Assembly: GCA_965153455.1 (NCBI GenBank)
Contig: OZ234497.1
Span: 18,407,872 to 18,471,871 of the forward strand
Reading direction: 5' to 3'
Length of the DNA: 64,000 bases
Source of the DNA: Sphagnum compactum
Lineage: Eukaryota > Bryophyta > Sphagnopsida > Sphagnales
This document shows positions 49,332 to 61,500 of the stretch, piece by piece. Each line of letters opens with the position of its first letter. The first letter of the stretch is position 1. Made by a program: the position numbers and the translations under genes. The notes beneath the pieces are model-generated. The model worked only from the letters and a program-made list of their open reading frames with translations. It was not told the DNA's origin and searched no databases.

Positions 49332-51547
49332 AAAGCACCTACAACTGGGGGCGAAGGGGGGGGATGTGTGTTGCACACTGATTTCTCCTTTGCAATTGCC
49401 AATTTGGTATTCATCCTATTGCTGATTCTTTTGTACCCAGCTCCCGCTTTCTCCTGTTAGAAGCACAGGAAAATTTTCATCCAAGATCATCATGGCAAGA
49501 TGTTTTTGGAGGTGGAACTCGGAATCATCACAATAATGTGATCATCATCTTCATTCCGAGGTGTGAATGATCAAAGCGACTAACTAAATTATTCAGAGCT
49601 CTTCAACAACAAATTTTTGTGATTGCACCCATTCTTGATTTAGATGCTCTTTTTGTGAGAAAAAAGCCGATCTACTGAGTATCATGTGTCTTGAGCTTCC
49701 GAGAGTATCATGCTCTTAGTTGAGGGCGACAAGTTATTGAACTCATGTGTAGTTGATTGAAACAATCACTCTCAAAATCACTTCAGGTTTTTTGATGTGG
49801 TGGATTCAAAGAGGAGGACCACCTCCGATTTGCAAATTTGCAAATTTGCAAATTGCAAAATGGTGGTGATGACCCAGATGGCAAATGGAATATGATGCGA
49901 TATTACTTTTCCTCCATTTTTTGAATTTTTTAAAAAATACCCATAACTCATAAAATAGGGCAATAATTACAATTAAACTATTGATTTGAATAGAGAAATG
50001 AAATTGTGCTAAAACATGGGTTATGTTGTTGTTTCTTTTTAGCTTTGTTTTTGGGATGTCATTTGATGATATGTTTATTTATTGCCACATGAACAACAAA
50101 TAATGAACATGTAAAAATTTGGTTTTTTAAAGTAAAATTTACTTTATACACAATTCTTTGAATTTTTTTTTAGCAAATCCACCAATTTTCAATTATTTGA
50201 GCCTCATTTAATAATAATTCCAATGCCTTTTTTTTTCTTCTTCTTTTTCGATTTTCTAATGTTGTTTTAGTAGCAAGCATCCCAAGAGGGATTTAGTTAG
50301 CAATACCGAGGCTGGGCATGGAAACAACAAAGGAAGAGCTGAAATTTGTTCCTTACCGATTTTGAGAAAAAAAATTTAATTTAAAAAAAATTTATTGGAA
50401 CCTTATAAAAGTGCGAAAAATCAAAATTGGGATCTTCCTTGAATGGAAGGTTCTCTTGTATTCTAAAGGGAAAATGTTGAGAAATATGAGACCCCCCATC
50501 TTGACACCACCGCACATGGACGAGTCCCTTGTTTCTAGAACTCCTCGGCCTACAAAAAAAAATGCTTGTTATGTACGAACAAAATATTTAAATCATTTTG
50601 AGGCTGAAATAAATGGTCACTATTCCTTTGAGTGAAGTTCCGCCGCATTTACGGTGGTACCCATGACTTATGGATGTTCAAATAATTCGCAAAAAAGGTT
50701 TAGCCAAAAAAAAAGTTTAAAAAAACAAAAAAAACGCGGGTAGTTTCAACACATTTCTGTCAAATAAATAATTAGTTCATTAATTTCAGTAAAAAAAAAT
50801 TTTCCGGAATATTATTCTCAAATATTCTTAATTTCTTTCACAAAATTATTGATTTTTGAAGCCCCCTTTTTTTTTTTGGGTTGAAAATTTCAAAATTCCC
50901 GAAAATAATTTAATTAGTGTCGAAACTCGAAACCACCAACGCACTACTATTACTACTACTATTACTATGGTATTATAAATACACCACCAATGTACTACTA
51001 CTACTACTACTACGGTATTATAAATACACAAAGTACACTTTGCATACCTATTTGTCAACAATTGTTGAAGAAGTTTCAAAAAAAAATTTAAATTTGAAAC
51101 TATACCAAACCTCATTTTGATAAAATATAAATAAATATTTGGCAAAGAAATGCTGAATATGGATAGTAGGTACGATAATAATTATATTGTTCCATACGAA
51201 ATGAGCTCGGCTCAAATGAGAGTTGTTGTTACTAGGGTTATGTAACGCACATTCTTCTTTTTTTTGGTGCAAGTTGGTTAGAGCATACTTGGAACATAAA
51301 GCAATGGCCAGAGAATTCAAACAATTGTAACCTACTTGTGTCATTTCACCTCTAAAAGGTTAAGTTAGGAGGAGGGGGGAGCTTTTGAAGCTCCAATTGA
51401 TTTCATCCATCTGTTCTCCCCAGCAGTCATTTGACATCATCCCATCTATTGACCAATGGTCTCCTGAATAGGTAGTGTCCCCAGAATAATAAGAAGCACC
51501 TGCCTATATAATTGGTTCAAGGTTTAAGGCCAAAACCCCTACTTAGT
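49332..51547. other. Intergenic region 3' of methyltransferase gene
   Basis: The first few hundred bases are probably 3' untranslated. After that the DNA is AT-rich with a GCAAATTT tandem stretch (about 49829-49856) and a TAC/ACT trinucleotide region (about 50940-51015) in which an ACTACTACGGTATTATAAAT block occurs twice. No gene is recognised. Confidence 0.6.
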
Positions 51548-52087
51548 GTTGGGCGGTTACCAAACCGGTTTGGCTGGTTCGAACCACTGGTTTCAAATTT
51601 TGGTTGGTAAAATCTAGCTGCTTTTTGGAATCGGGAATCAAAACTAGGTTTTAAACTGGATCTAGTTGTGGAACCGGAGTTAAACCCGGGGCCTGAAGGT
51701 CTTTAACTGGATCCAGTTCTGGGGACCGGAGTTAAACCCAGGCTTGAAGGTTTTTAACTGGACCCAGTTCTGGAACCGGAGTCAAACCCAGGCCTGGTTC
51801 TGGAAACGAAACCGGAATAAAAAATTTTAAAAATTAACTTTTTTTGGAACTGGGGGTTAATAGGCAATTAATCACTGACCAGGTTATGTGGAACCAGAAC
51901 CGGGTCTGATTTCCAGGTATCAGAACCGAACCTAAAGCTATTTAGGTTTTTCGAAGAACCGTAAGAGAACCGGGAGAGAACCAGCGCCCAGCATTCCATT
52001 TCTTTTGAAACCATAACTATTCTTTTTTTAAAATTTAAGAACCGGAACCGGTGGTTCTTAAAAGATACAAGCCAAGAACCGCCCAAC
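51548..52087. mobile_element. Putative non-autonomous TIR element with internal AACCGG-rich repeats
   Basis: An 11-bp terminal inverted repeat, GTTGGGCGGTT at 51548-51558 and AACCGCCCAAC at 52077-52087, encloses 540 bp. Inside are two to three units of about 55-60 bp (51655-51800) built on AACTGGATCCAGTTCTGG and ACCGGAGTTAAACCC, and other AACCGG motifs. No target-site duplication is obvious and there is no coding frame. A MITE-like element is the likeliest reading; superfamily unassigned. Confidence 0.6.
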
Positions 52088-52192
52088 GCCGGGAATTTCT
52101 CCATGTGCCCTCCCACCCAACCTGTCATACCAACGCAGTGAATAACCCCCCTCCACCAACCAGGGTTATCCCCCTGCACAACAAGCTTGAAT

Positions 52193-52625
52193 GAGAAGCT
52201 CAAGGTTCATCCACTCACATTGGATGACACACTAACAGTTCATCCAATCACATTGAACGAGAAGCTCAAGGTTCATCCATTCACATTGGACCAAGAAGCT
52301 AAAAGTTCATCCAATCACATTGAATGAGAAGCTCAAGGTTCATCTCATCCACTCACATTGGATGAGACACTAACAGTTCATCCAATCACATTGAACGAGA
52401 AGCTCAAGGTTCATCCATTCACATTGGACGAGAAGCTAAAAGTTCATCCAATCATATTGAATGAATAGCTAAAAGTTCATCCACTCACATTGAATAGAGT
52501 AACTAAATGTTTATCCACTCACATTTATTGCAAGAGTCGCTTATAGGTTCATCCACTCACTTTGGATGAGTAGCTATATTTTTCATCCAGTCACGTTGCA
52601 TAGAGTAGCTAGAGGTTCATCCATT
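52193..52625. repeat. 33-bp minisatellite, about 13 degenerate units
   Basis: Units follow GAGAAGCTCAAGGTTCATCC + A(C/T)TCACATTGGAT, period 33 bp in the best-preserved part. A block of about four units is itself duplicated (52193-52325 and 52326-52460), while units toward the right are more diverged. It lies a few hundred bases upstream of the YODA-like leader. The reading frame is not kept open, so it is not coding. Confidence 0.9.
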
Positions 52626-52929
52626 TGATGCTGATTTCCGGATGTGGTCTATTAGACCAATCCGGTGTCATCCAAAGAAGAAGAACAAACCAACACCTTG
52701 TTGTAATAATAAAAAGATGTTGTGGGAGCCAGGTATCGCCCGTCTACCTAATAATAATTTCTTTTCTTTTTCTTTTTTTCTTTTTTGCGCCCCCCCTTGT
52801 CCTCCTCCTCTGACTCGCACTCACGCTGCTAAAGCGCGGAAAAGAAATGCCTGGCTCGCTAACCAGCAAAAGCAAAGCTCTTTTAGGAGGCATTTCTTTA
52901 GGGTTTCATACCATGCCCCGCTTTTCTTC

Positions 52930-54135
52930 CTCCTCTTCAGTACACTGCGCGCGAGAGCTGCGAGAGAGAGTGAGAGAGAGCGTGCGTGCTTTGCAGCAAG
53001 ATACTGCAGCAACAAGGGAAGGAAGAAAGGAAACAAGGAAGGAAGGGTGTGTTTTCTTTTCGCCATCTCTGGCCATGATCATTTTCTGCAAGGAATGGAG
53101 TCACAAAGAAGAGAAAGTGTCCAGCGCCCATCATCATAGTACTAGTGCTAGTTTGTGAGTTATGGAACCAGCAACTCCATTTTCCGCTCAACAATGAAGA
53201 CGTTTCTTAGCTGCTGTTTCTGCAACGGAAAAGTGTTTGGTAATCTCCATAATCACCATCGTTGTTGTCGTGGTGCCATGCTCAACGAGATCAAGATGCA
53301 GAAGAGGATCCTTCAAGGAGCTCGAAAACACATGTAAACAAATCTCTCTCACTCTCTCTCTCTCTCTCTCTCAACTGGCAAAAAGCCACGCAACAGGGCC
53401 GGGGTAGGGTTTGTGGGAAGAAGAAGAAGCGGAAGAAGAAGCGGAAGAAGAAGCATTGATCAGCTTCTTTGTTATGCTTGTTGATGACTATCACTATTGC
53501 TCTCTCTCTCTCTCTCTCTCTGTGCGGTTTAGACATCAATCTCTCTATGGCAACGGTCTTCAGCATGTTGCTTTAGCTCCACAGAGATGTGGGAAGGTTT
53601 TTTTGCATCCAGGTTTTGCTCGGAATTCTGAAGCTCCAATCTGTTGCTGTCAATTTTATTTTGAGTTTCTCAGATAGCTTGCCCTAAGTTATACTGTTTT
53701 TTTTTTTTTTTTTCCTTACTTTTTTTTGGGCGTGGGGTGGGGAACGCAGGAGGAGCTTGACAGTGTGGTCGGTGAAGGGTTTCTACCACCCTTAGCAGCA
53801 GCCGTACATAGCCAACCTTCTCTGAAACAATGTGACCAAGAGATTCAGAAACCCTTATATCTTTTAGAATGAATGCCGAAGATCATTCCAAGCTCTTGAC
53901 AAACCTGTCTGTCTGTCTGTCCTCTTTCTGCCATGTGGGGTTCTTTTTCTGGGTGAAGGAAATAGGGGGGGTGGTGGCAGTTCCCTTGTGATTTTGACCT
54001 AAGTTTTTTCTGTTCTAGAGATAGCCACACACAAGCCTGGCTGGATTCCTTCCTTGTGGCAATCTCTGGATTTTTGTTTTGTAGAGCTCTCCTCCTCCAC
54101 CCCCCCCCCATCTTGCTTTTGTTGGGGGTTTAAAG
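52930..54135 (+). promoter_or_regulatory. Probable leader and promoter region of the YODA-type MAPKKK gene
   Basis: Contains GA/CT-rich tracts (about 52961-52983, 53345-53371, 53499-53521), an AAG-rich tract (53415-53453) and a T run (53698-53714) before an AG|GAGGAGC acceptor-like site at about 53750, so a leader intron is likely. Several short upstream open frames exist, for example an ATG at 53194 with 47 codons ending at 53337. None resembles a known peptide. The transcription start is not placed. Confidence 0.45.
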
Positions 54136-57100
54136 ATGCCCTGGTGGGGTAGGACAAAACAGGATAGTAAGAAGAAGTCCATTGCAGAGGGTGGTGTCTT
54201 TGATGCTGGGCAACGTCCTAGGTACCCAAGGCAACCTAAACGGATTGCAGAAGATGATGGGAGCAGTCGAGCATCAAGGAAAAGCCTAGATGTGGCATCA
54301 GAACCCGGATCTGCCTCTGGAGTTGGCTCAAGATCACCATCACCTTCGTCTCCAAGCAACGAGTGTTGCCCTGGTCCTGGGCAACCCCTGCCATTGCCAT
54401 GTGCACCACCAAGAAAAAAGGGGGTAGAGTACGGCCAGTCAGGAACTCAGTCAATGTCAACCCGGCTTCAGGTGACTGCATTGCGTCATGCCCCGTCCAT
54501 GCCTTTGCCATCTCCCACACAAGTGCAACCACGACCTGTAGTAGAGAGCTCTGGTGAAGTTGACTCTGGCTCTGTTTCAAGTGCCAGTTCATTGGGTAGC
54601 ATCGATGCAGTTGATCAGTGGCAGCCAGGTCGTGTTTCAAATTTGCGGCCACTGCAGGATGACCCACCTGAGCAGCCCCATCCTTCTACCTCTCAGTAAT
54701 GCTTCTGCCATAGTACTTTGGTCCTGCGGTCTTCGTGAAATGCTTGCTCTGTTGGATGATATGACAATCTAATGTGAGTTTTGTATGCATCGTGCTGTGG
54801 TATAATCAGAATGGGACAAGAATTGACTACACTCAAGCACCAACAACCCTTGCGACAGGAATCATCCCGCTCTACTAGTCCACTGCTTGGTAGCCATCAG
54901 CCTGCCGTGTCTCCTAACAGAAGACAAGTACGGGGCTCATTGCGACATGGTGAAGGTTCCAGACCACAGTACTTGAATATTCCACAACCTGATAGCTCAA
55001 TATCTAGTCCTGCTCCTAGCCCCCGCAGCTTCTTGGCAGCTCAACGAAATGTAGAGCCTGTGGTTGCAGGCTCTGGTCAAAGTTCTAGTCCTCGTTCAGC
55101 TGCCACCTCAGCCTACAACTCATCACAAGGTGATCCAGCGCTGGTATCTCAACAGGCGGAGGAGCCATCTCCAGCTCCTAGTCCACGTCTCCGAAGCCCC
55201 GGGCCCAGCTGTGGTACCAGTGCCACAGTCTCACCCCTGCATCCCCGGGCTGGACGCCTAGGCTCCTTGGGACCTGAGCAGCCAACCACCTGGCATGAGG
55301 AGCCTCGGGGTCAGTATCCTCCACAGCCATTACCACTGCCTCCCCCACCTACCAATGGCACTACTATGTATCCTCCTGTACCCATGTCATCAGCACCTTC
55401 TCCTTCAGCAGTTACCCCTCGTGGGACATCCAGAGCTCTCGATCCCTCAGGTCCTGGAGCCACAACAAGGTGGCAAAAAGGAAAGCTTCTTGGTAGTGGA
55501 ACATTTGGCAATGTGTATGTGGGTTTCAACAAGTGAGTGGATCCTGCACCTTTTGCTATCTGTTACTGTGACTGTCAATTCTTAACATGACCTTTGTTCT
55601 TATTCAACTTTCTCAAAATGTCTCAAGGGAACCTTACCCTTTTTTTGTGCTGTACAAAAAGTGCAGAATCATAAGCAAATCCATTACACCTTGATACCTC
55701 TCTGCGCATTTGAACTGTTCCTGATGTATTGACTTGCGTTGTACCTATCTGCTTCATGAACTGTACTACTTTAATGGTGAATATTGGAACTTAGTTGCTT
55801 GATGTCATTTGATCCTTCATGCACTGTCAATTGAACATATGTCAATCTGTGGTGATGTTGCAGTGACAGTGGTGGATTTTGTGCGATGAAAGAGGTTCTT
55901 TTGGTGTCTGATGATAGCAAATCAAACGAAAGTGTGAAGCAGTTAAGCCAGGTTTGTTTCCTTGCTCTTGCTCTTTGCAATGCTGTTTTTGATGGGTCCT
56001 GAAACTGGTATGTAATCGACTGTCACGACTTGATTTTACAAAAGGTTCATTGCTATAGTGCTCAAAGTTTTGATTTGGGAAAGGTTTGCGTGCAGTCTTG
56101 AGTGGTAACCAAGTTGCCTTATCAAGCTTGCCTGCAAAAATGAGTGGAGATATAAAGTGTCCAGGAATGGGTGGCCATTGTTTAACAGGAAATTGCTTTG
56201 CTGAGCAAGTTGAGGCATGAAAACATTGTACAATACATTGGCACTGAGACGGTATGTTAGCTTCTGCTCTGTCCCACTTGCTGCTTCTTAGTAATGCATG
56301 CTGTGCTTGAGTCTATCTGCACCCCAGCTTTGTGATGTAAGAAGTAAAGTGCTGTCCATATGGTCTTGTCATGTTTCTGTTGTTTTGGAGGTTGGCAGTT
56401 GGAGGACAGGTTGTATATATATTTAGAGTATGTCTCTGGAGGTTCAATCCATAAACTACTTCAAGAGTATGGTGCATTCAAAGAGCCAGTAACTCGCAAC
56501 TACACTCGCCAAATTCTATCAGGCCTAGCCTACTTGCACAATCAGAATACTGTCCACAGGTTCCTTCCCCACAAGCCCTTCTTTGACCAAAGTAGATGAT
56601 TTGATCTCCTATTCTCAATTTGATTTGGTTAGGGAATGTCATGCTGGAATGTGTGTTAGATGTCTGAGCAAAAGGGTTGAGTGTCATGCTAAGGCACACA
56701 TGTGCCAATTTTCCAGGGATATAAAAGGAGCCAATATTCTTGTGGACACCCACGGGATTGTCAAGCTCGCTGATTTTGGCATGGCGAAGCATGTATGTAT
56801 GATCTAACTGCTGCAGTTGCCGTTCACTTTTTTCATGTGTAATATTAGTGTTGGACGTAGAGAAGAGTCTGATGAGGTGAGAGCTGATCATGGCATGACA
56901 GATTACTGCACAGTCTTTTCTACAATCATTCAAAGGAAGCCCCTACTGGATGGCGCCAGAGGTACGTTTGCAAAATACCACTGTTGTAGAGCCTAGTTTT
57001 GAGTATTGGGGTTTGGAACCAGTGTAGCCATTGAAGTTTTGATAGCTTGCTTGCCACAAAATGTGAGCCTTCTTCATGACTGGAATCAATGTTCTTGACA

Positions 57101-58561
57101 TGCAAGTTGTTGTTCCCCTTATCAATTTGTGACCGACTCCAGTTCTTCCTGCATGTGCTGAGGTCCATTGTCTCCATTGATGGAACCTTTCATTGCTATG
57201 AAATTTGGAACATGTCTTGGGGATGAGCAGGTGATCAAACAATCCGGTGGGTATGATTTGGCAGTTGATATATGGAGTTTAGGTTGCACTGTGCTTGAGA
57301 TGGTGACTACAAAACCTCCATGGCACCAGTATGAAGGGGTAAGAAAGAACAGAGTCTATGTTGTTGGACTCTATGCTAACACTATCAACAGGCATATATG
57401 GGGCCAGCCTTCAGCCAAGGATCATATGTCTTTCGGCCTGCTCTTCTCCAAGAAAATCTTATCTGCCCCTTGTTAGCATAAGGAAACTTGATATAAGAGT
57501 TGGCAACATGTTCATACATACTGCAAATCCAATGCTTGCACATGGGGAGGCTGAAGTGGGAAAATGTGGGGCAGGTTGCAGCCATGTTCAAAATTTGGAA
57601 CAGTAAAGAACTGCCTGTCATACCTGATGTGCTGTCAAAAGAAGGGAAGGATTTTGTACGACTGTGTCTGCAACGAAATCCTGCACATCGCCCTTCTGCT
57701 GCCCAGTTGTTAGAACATCCCTTTGTGGAAGATGCGCCTAGGGTGTCTGGACCTGATGTTCATGGCTCTAGTTCTGATCTGCTCTCCTCTGCTGCCACCA
57801 GGATCCAATCTCTGGTATGCAATTTTGTGACTTGCTTGAAAATGTTGTTCCAAGGATGCTTTGTGTATTAATTGCTTGTGTGATCTGGATCTTCCAGCAA
57901 AATTCTTACAGCTGTTAATGTGCTGTGATTGGTTGTAGAATGTGACTCCAAATCTTGGGCACAGACTAAGCTCATCCCATGATGTTGAAGGTCCTGCCTC
58001 ACATGTGCGAGGGAGGGTTCAGCAGTCACCCACAAGGTTTGATCTGCCCTGTACCATTTAATCTAATCTCAATTGGGGTACCAATTAAAAAGTGTTAAGA
58101 GCAATGTGTTTCATTGCAGGTCCAGGGAACCCTTGTCACATGGGCATGGTGCATCAGTAGCTTCACCTTCTGCCAGTCCACGGATTCAGTCAAGGACAGT
58201 GCACCAACTGTACAGTGGGGTATCAACACCAATGATGAGCTCAGGGTCTTCAACTCCTCGAGGTGGAGCCAATGGCAGCTCCCCTCCACTGCTAAATGCA
58301 GTGTATGGTGCTTTGTCCACATTCCCCAATGGTGGTGGCTATGGAAATGATTCTTGGACACAAAGTGGAAGGTTTACAAGTTCCTCAAACACACATGGAG
58401 GAGGTAGATTTCAGTGGAGTATAACGCCACAGCGCACACCAGAAGGTAGTCCCAGACGACAGGATTGGCACCCTGTAGATGATATCCCATTGGATCTCAC
58501 CGTAGGAAGAAACAATGAGCGGATGATAGGCAAGTACAATGCAAAAGAAATGGAACTCTGA
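54136..58561 (+). CDS. YODA-type MAP kinase kinase kinase (MEKK subfamily)
   Basis: Eleven exons with closing phases give 868 residues: 54136-54695, 54810-55532, 55864-55951, 56189-56251, 56399-56559, 56717-56792, 56914-56961, 57231-57338, 57575-57814, 57940-58037, 58120-58561. The start MPWW matches the YODA family N-terminus. A Ser/Pro-rich N-terminal part (1-406) contains [18 protein letters not shown] and TPLHPRAG-like motifs (here [13 protein letters not shown]). Kinase domain about 407-663: GSGTFGNV loop, catalytic Lys437 (AMKEV), [24 protein letters not shown] (531-538), DFG 551-553, [11 protein letters not shown] (to 573), [12 protein letters not shown] and [13 protein letters not shown]. 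All catalytic residues are present. The tail (664-868) is Ser/Thr-rich. By family knowledge YODA and MAPKKK3/5 sit above MKK4/5 and MPK3/6, controlling zygote and epidermal asymmetric division and immunity in Arabidopsis; the role in this organism is inferred. Confidence 0.96.
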
Positions 58562-61500
58562 ATAAAGGACAGATCTCAGCAACAACTCTTGCAGCAGAGG
58601 CCAGTGGGTGACTGAAGTCAGCAAAAAGTCTCTGATGGTTTGTCACACCAGCAGCCTCAACTTTGATCATTGATGGTATCTTCATGATAGAAGCAGACAG
58701 ACAGAAGACAGAGGTGGCATAATGGAGTGGTAGAAACTCAATTCTGTGAAAATTTGCATATGTAATCAATCTGCAACATGTGTACTGACATTAGTATAGC
58801 ATCAGTTTAGCGTCAGCTGAATCTGTAGCCATCTCTTTTGACATTGTCTTCCACTTATCCTCCAATTTTATTCAACCTGTTCATTGCAATGAGTGCCCCA
58901 TTTTCAACAGATTGTGTTAAGTTTGTGTGTGGTTCATCTCTTATTTGTTACCATTACCATTTCCAGTTTATGGGTCTGTGATCCATGCCATCCTGAAGTG
59001 CAATCTATTCTTTTTGTCCACTACTATTATCATGTCACATTAGTCTAGTACTCTTTTCTTCAATATTCATGATGTGGGTGAGTCCTGAGCCTGGTCTGTT
59101 TTTTTCCAGATCCTTTAAATTTTCTGAGTGAGAGATTTAATCAGGCTGCCCAGGAGGATTCGATTAAGGTGGACCATGAATTCCAGGAGCAACTGATACT
59201 CTCTCTTCGCTGCTGCGTGATCTGCACCTAATAGGCAACGAGTGAGATCAGCTAACCCACATAACCTTGAAGCGAGTCTGAGGCTACCCCTGAATTTGAT
59301 TTGACATTGCAAAGCTAGAGTACTGTTGTGTTGATGAACTCTTGCACAATTATGTGTACCTTCCTCTTGCTGATCAGAGCCTATTGCAGGTTTGGAGGTT
59401 ATGTGATTACACAGGTGCGGGCAACAAGTACATGCTGTAGTTTGACAATTTCATAAATGCTCATGTTGTGTCTGAGGCTGCTCTTGTGACTTTGTTGCTC
59501 TTGATCATTCCTATCACCTTTTTTGCTTCTACCTCAATATTGCTGGCTCTGTTGTGAAGACTGTCCCCTTGTTGGTCAGTTTGGTGGTGTTGGGCATCTG
59601 TGCCTTTGGGACCAATTCCAGGCATGGAGTTGGGTTTGCTGTGGCTGCTATACATGGCAGTACTCCAACCCCAGCCCCCTGATATAAGGTATTCAACAAG
59701 CTCTTCTTGACCTGTGCATTTGACAAGAGCTCTTTGCATTGCTACTATGCACCAGTATTTTTGTTGCTACTCTGGTGTCTTGGGGGATCATATTGTTGAA
59801 TTGGTGCTCGCTGGATTTTGCACACCTAATAGTTGGAAACAAAGTCACTGGACAAGCTAATGATATCCGTTTGCAAATTTCTTTTGTGACTTCCCAATTC
59901 TTTATACTCTAGTCTAGGAATCAAAAACTGGAGGCGAAAATTATTTGTGCTCTTCTAGGCTTTTTGTTAGTTCCAAGATTCTACATCAATTGTGCAACAG
60001 GTATGTCATACACCATGTTTAAGAGCTTGCAATTTGTTTGGCATCTCTAGAGCTTTGCATCATATCATGTCTTGCTTCTGGATTGCCTTCTACGATTTCT
60101 TTGCAAATGTTAAGATTGTGTTTTCTTGTCAATGTAAAGACCTACTCCAATGTTTTCAATGTAATTGGGAGGGCTTTTTACCTCCACTGTTTGGGGGGCA
60201 TTTTGAAAGACAAAACACCTTATTCCTATAGTCCCTATCCCATTATGGACTAGGTAACTGGCAATAGGTCACTAGTTACCAAGAATAGTCAAGGAGTGAG
60301 ATTGCCAAAACTAGTTTCAATAACCAGTGGCCTCAAGCACAGCCAAAGTCTTCTACATCCATAACCTTCTCTCATGGTGAATGTAGATCACGTTTCATCC
60401 ATACACTTAATGGATATTGATCACTTTTGGTCAACTTACAAAATGAAATAGGTACATGCAACTCAATGTGTGATATAACACAGGAGTGGATGTTCATCCA
60501 GTGTTGGGCAGTTCTCACATTTTTGTGAGAACTAGCAGTTCCAGTTTTCTTAGAGAGTTATAAGAACCAGCCCAATTCTTTTTTTTGTAGTTTTATGAGA
60601 ATTGTCCAAGGTATCAAAAAAAATACTTAAAAAATTTCAGATAGTTCTTAAGTTATTGATTCTCACAAATGTAAAAACAATTTGGTTATTTTCAAACTGT
60701 TCTCACAAACTGATTATTGAATTTCTTTTACTCAAACAATGAGGTGTTTAACGAGCACTCAAGATATTCTTGAATTTAGCATCGTAGTTCGAACTGAGAG
60801 GATGGGTTTCAATGCGGATATCCCCAATGATGATACCCACTTGATTCTTTGTGAGAGAATCGAAGGATACCCAACCAGATTCTGAAGCACTGTTTCATAC
60901 CCACCCAACAGTGAAAGAAAACATGTCAATGAGTCGGCCCTTAAAGCAGGTGATGGTTTTGTATAGAGAACATGGAGAACTTCCTTGATGTTTTGGGAGG
61001 GTAGCTTATATCTGTGAATATCCATCCTCTTTCTAGGAGGGACATAGTGCCACTACATAAGAGTGGTAGCTTAGTTGTAAGATCCATTCTTCTTAAGTAA
61101 TAAGTGTTAGAACTTAGAATCTGCCCTGTCCTATCCTTGTGATTTTCATATGCTTCATTTACTTTTGCCTGGATCGGTTAAGTTGACAAGCCAGGAAACT
61201 CCAAGAATTCTGGGTTGGACTGGCCATAGCCTTGTCCCATGCCCTGTATTTTGGGACTTCCCCAACTCTGGGGCTTTACACTACACTTACCCAACTTGTT
61301 ATTGGGGCCTAAGAAAACATTAATAGATGGAGGTCAAAGGATGTGGTGGCTGAAGCTTTCACTAAAATGAAGAAATCATACCCACTTAAGAGTCATTTGT
61401 GGATTTTTGAATTTGGTCATCAGGCAACTGTCTCAAAACTCGGAGTCAAAAGTGGGTTTAGGTTTAGGGCACTAATTGACTTCATGAATCTATCTGACCA

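Noticed and set aside
53194-53337. 47-codon upstream open frame in the MAPKKK leader as a regulatory peptide
   Set aside because: No conserved peptide was recognised and the leader splicing is unknown, so its presence in the mature mRNA cannot be asserted.
60759-61025. Minus open frame with a faint mTERF-like look (GGYETVLQNLVGYPSIL)
   Set aside because: Only one or two weak motif matches, no neighbouring mTERF repeats and a stop soon after; not enough to name it.
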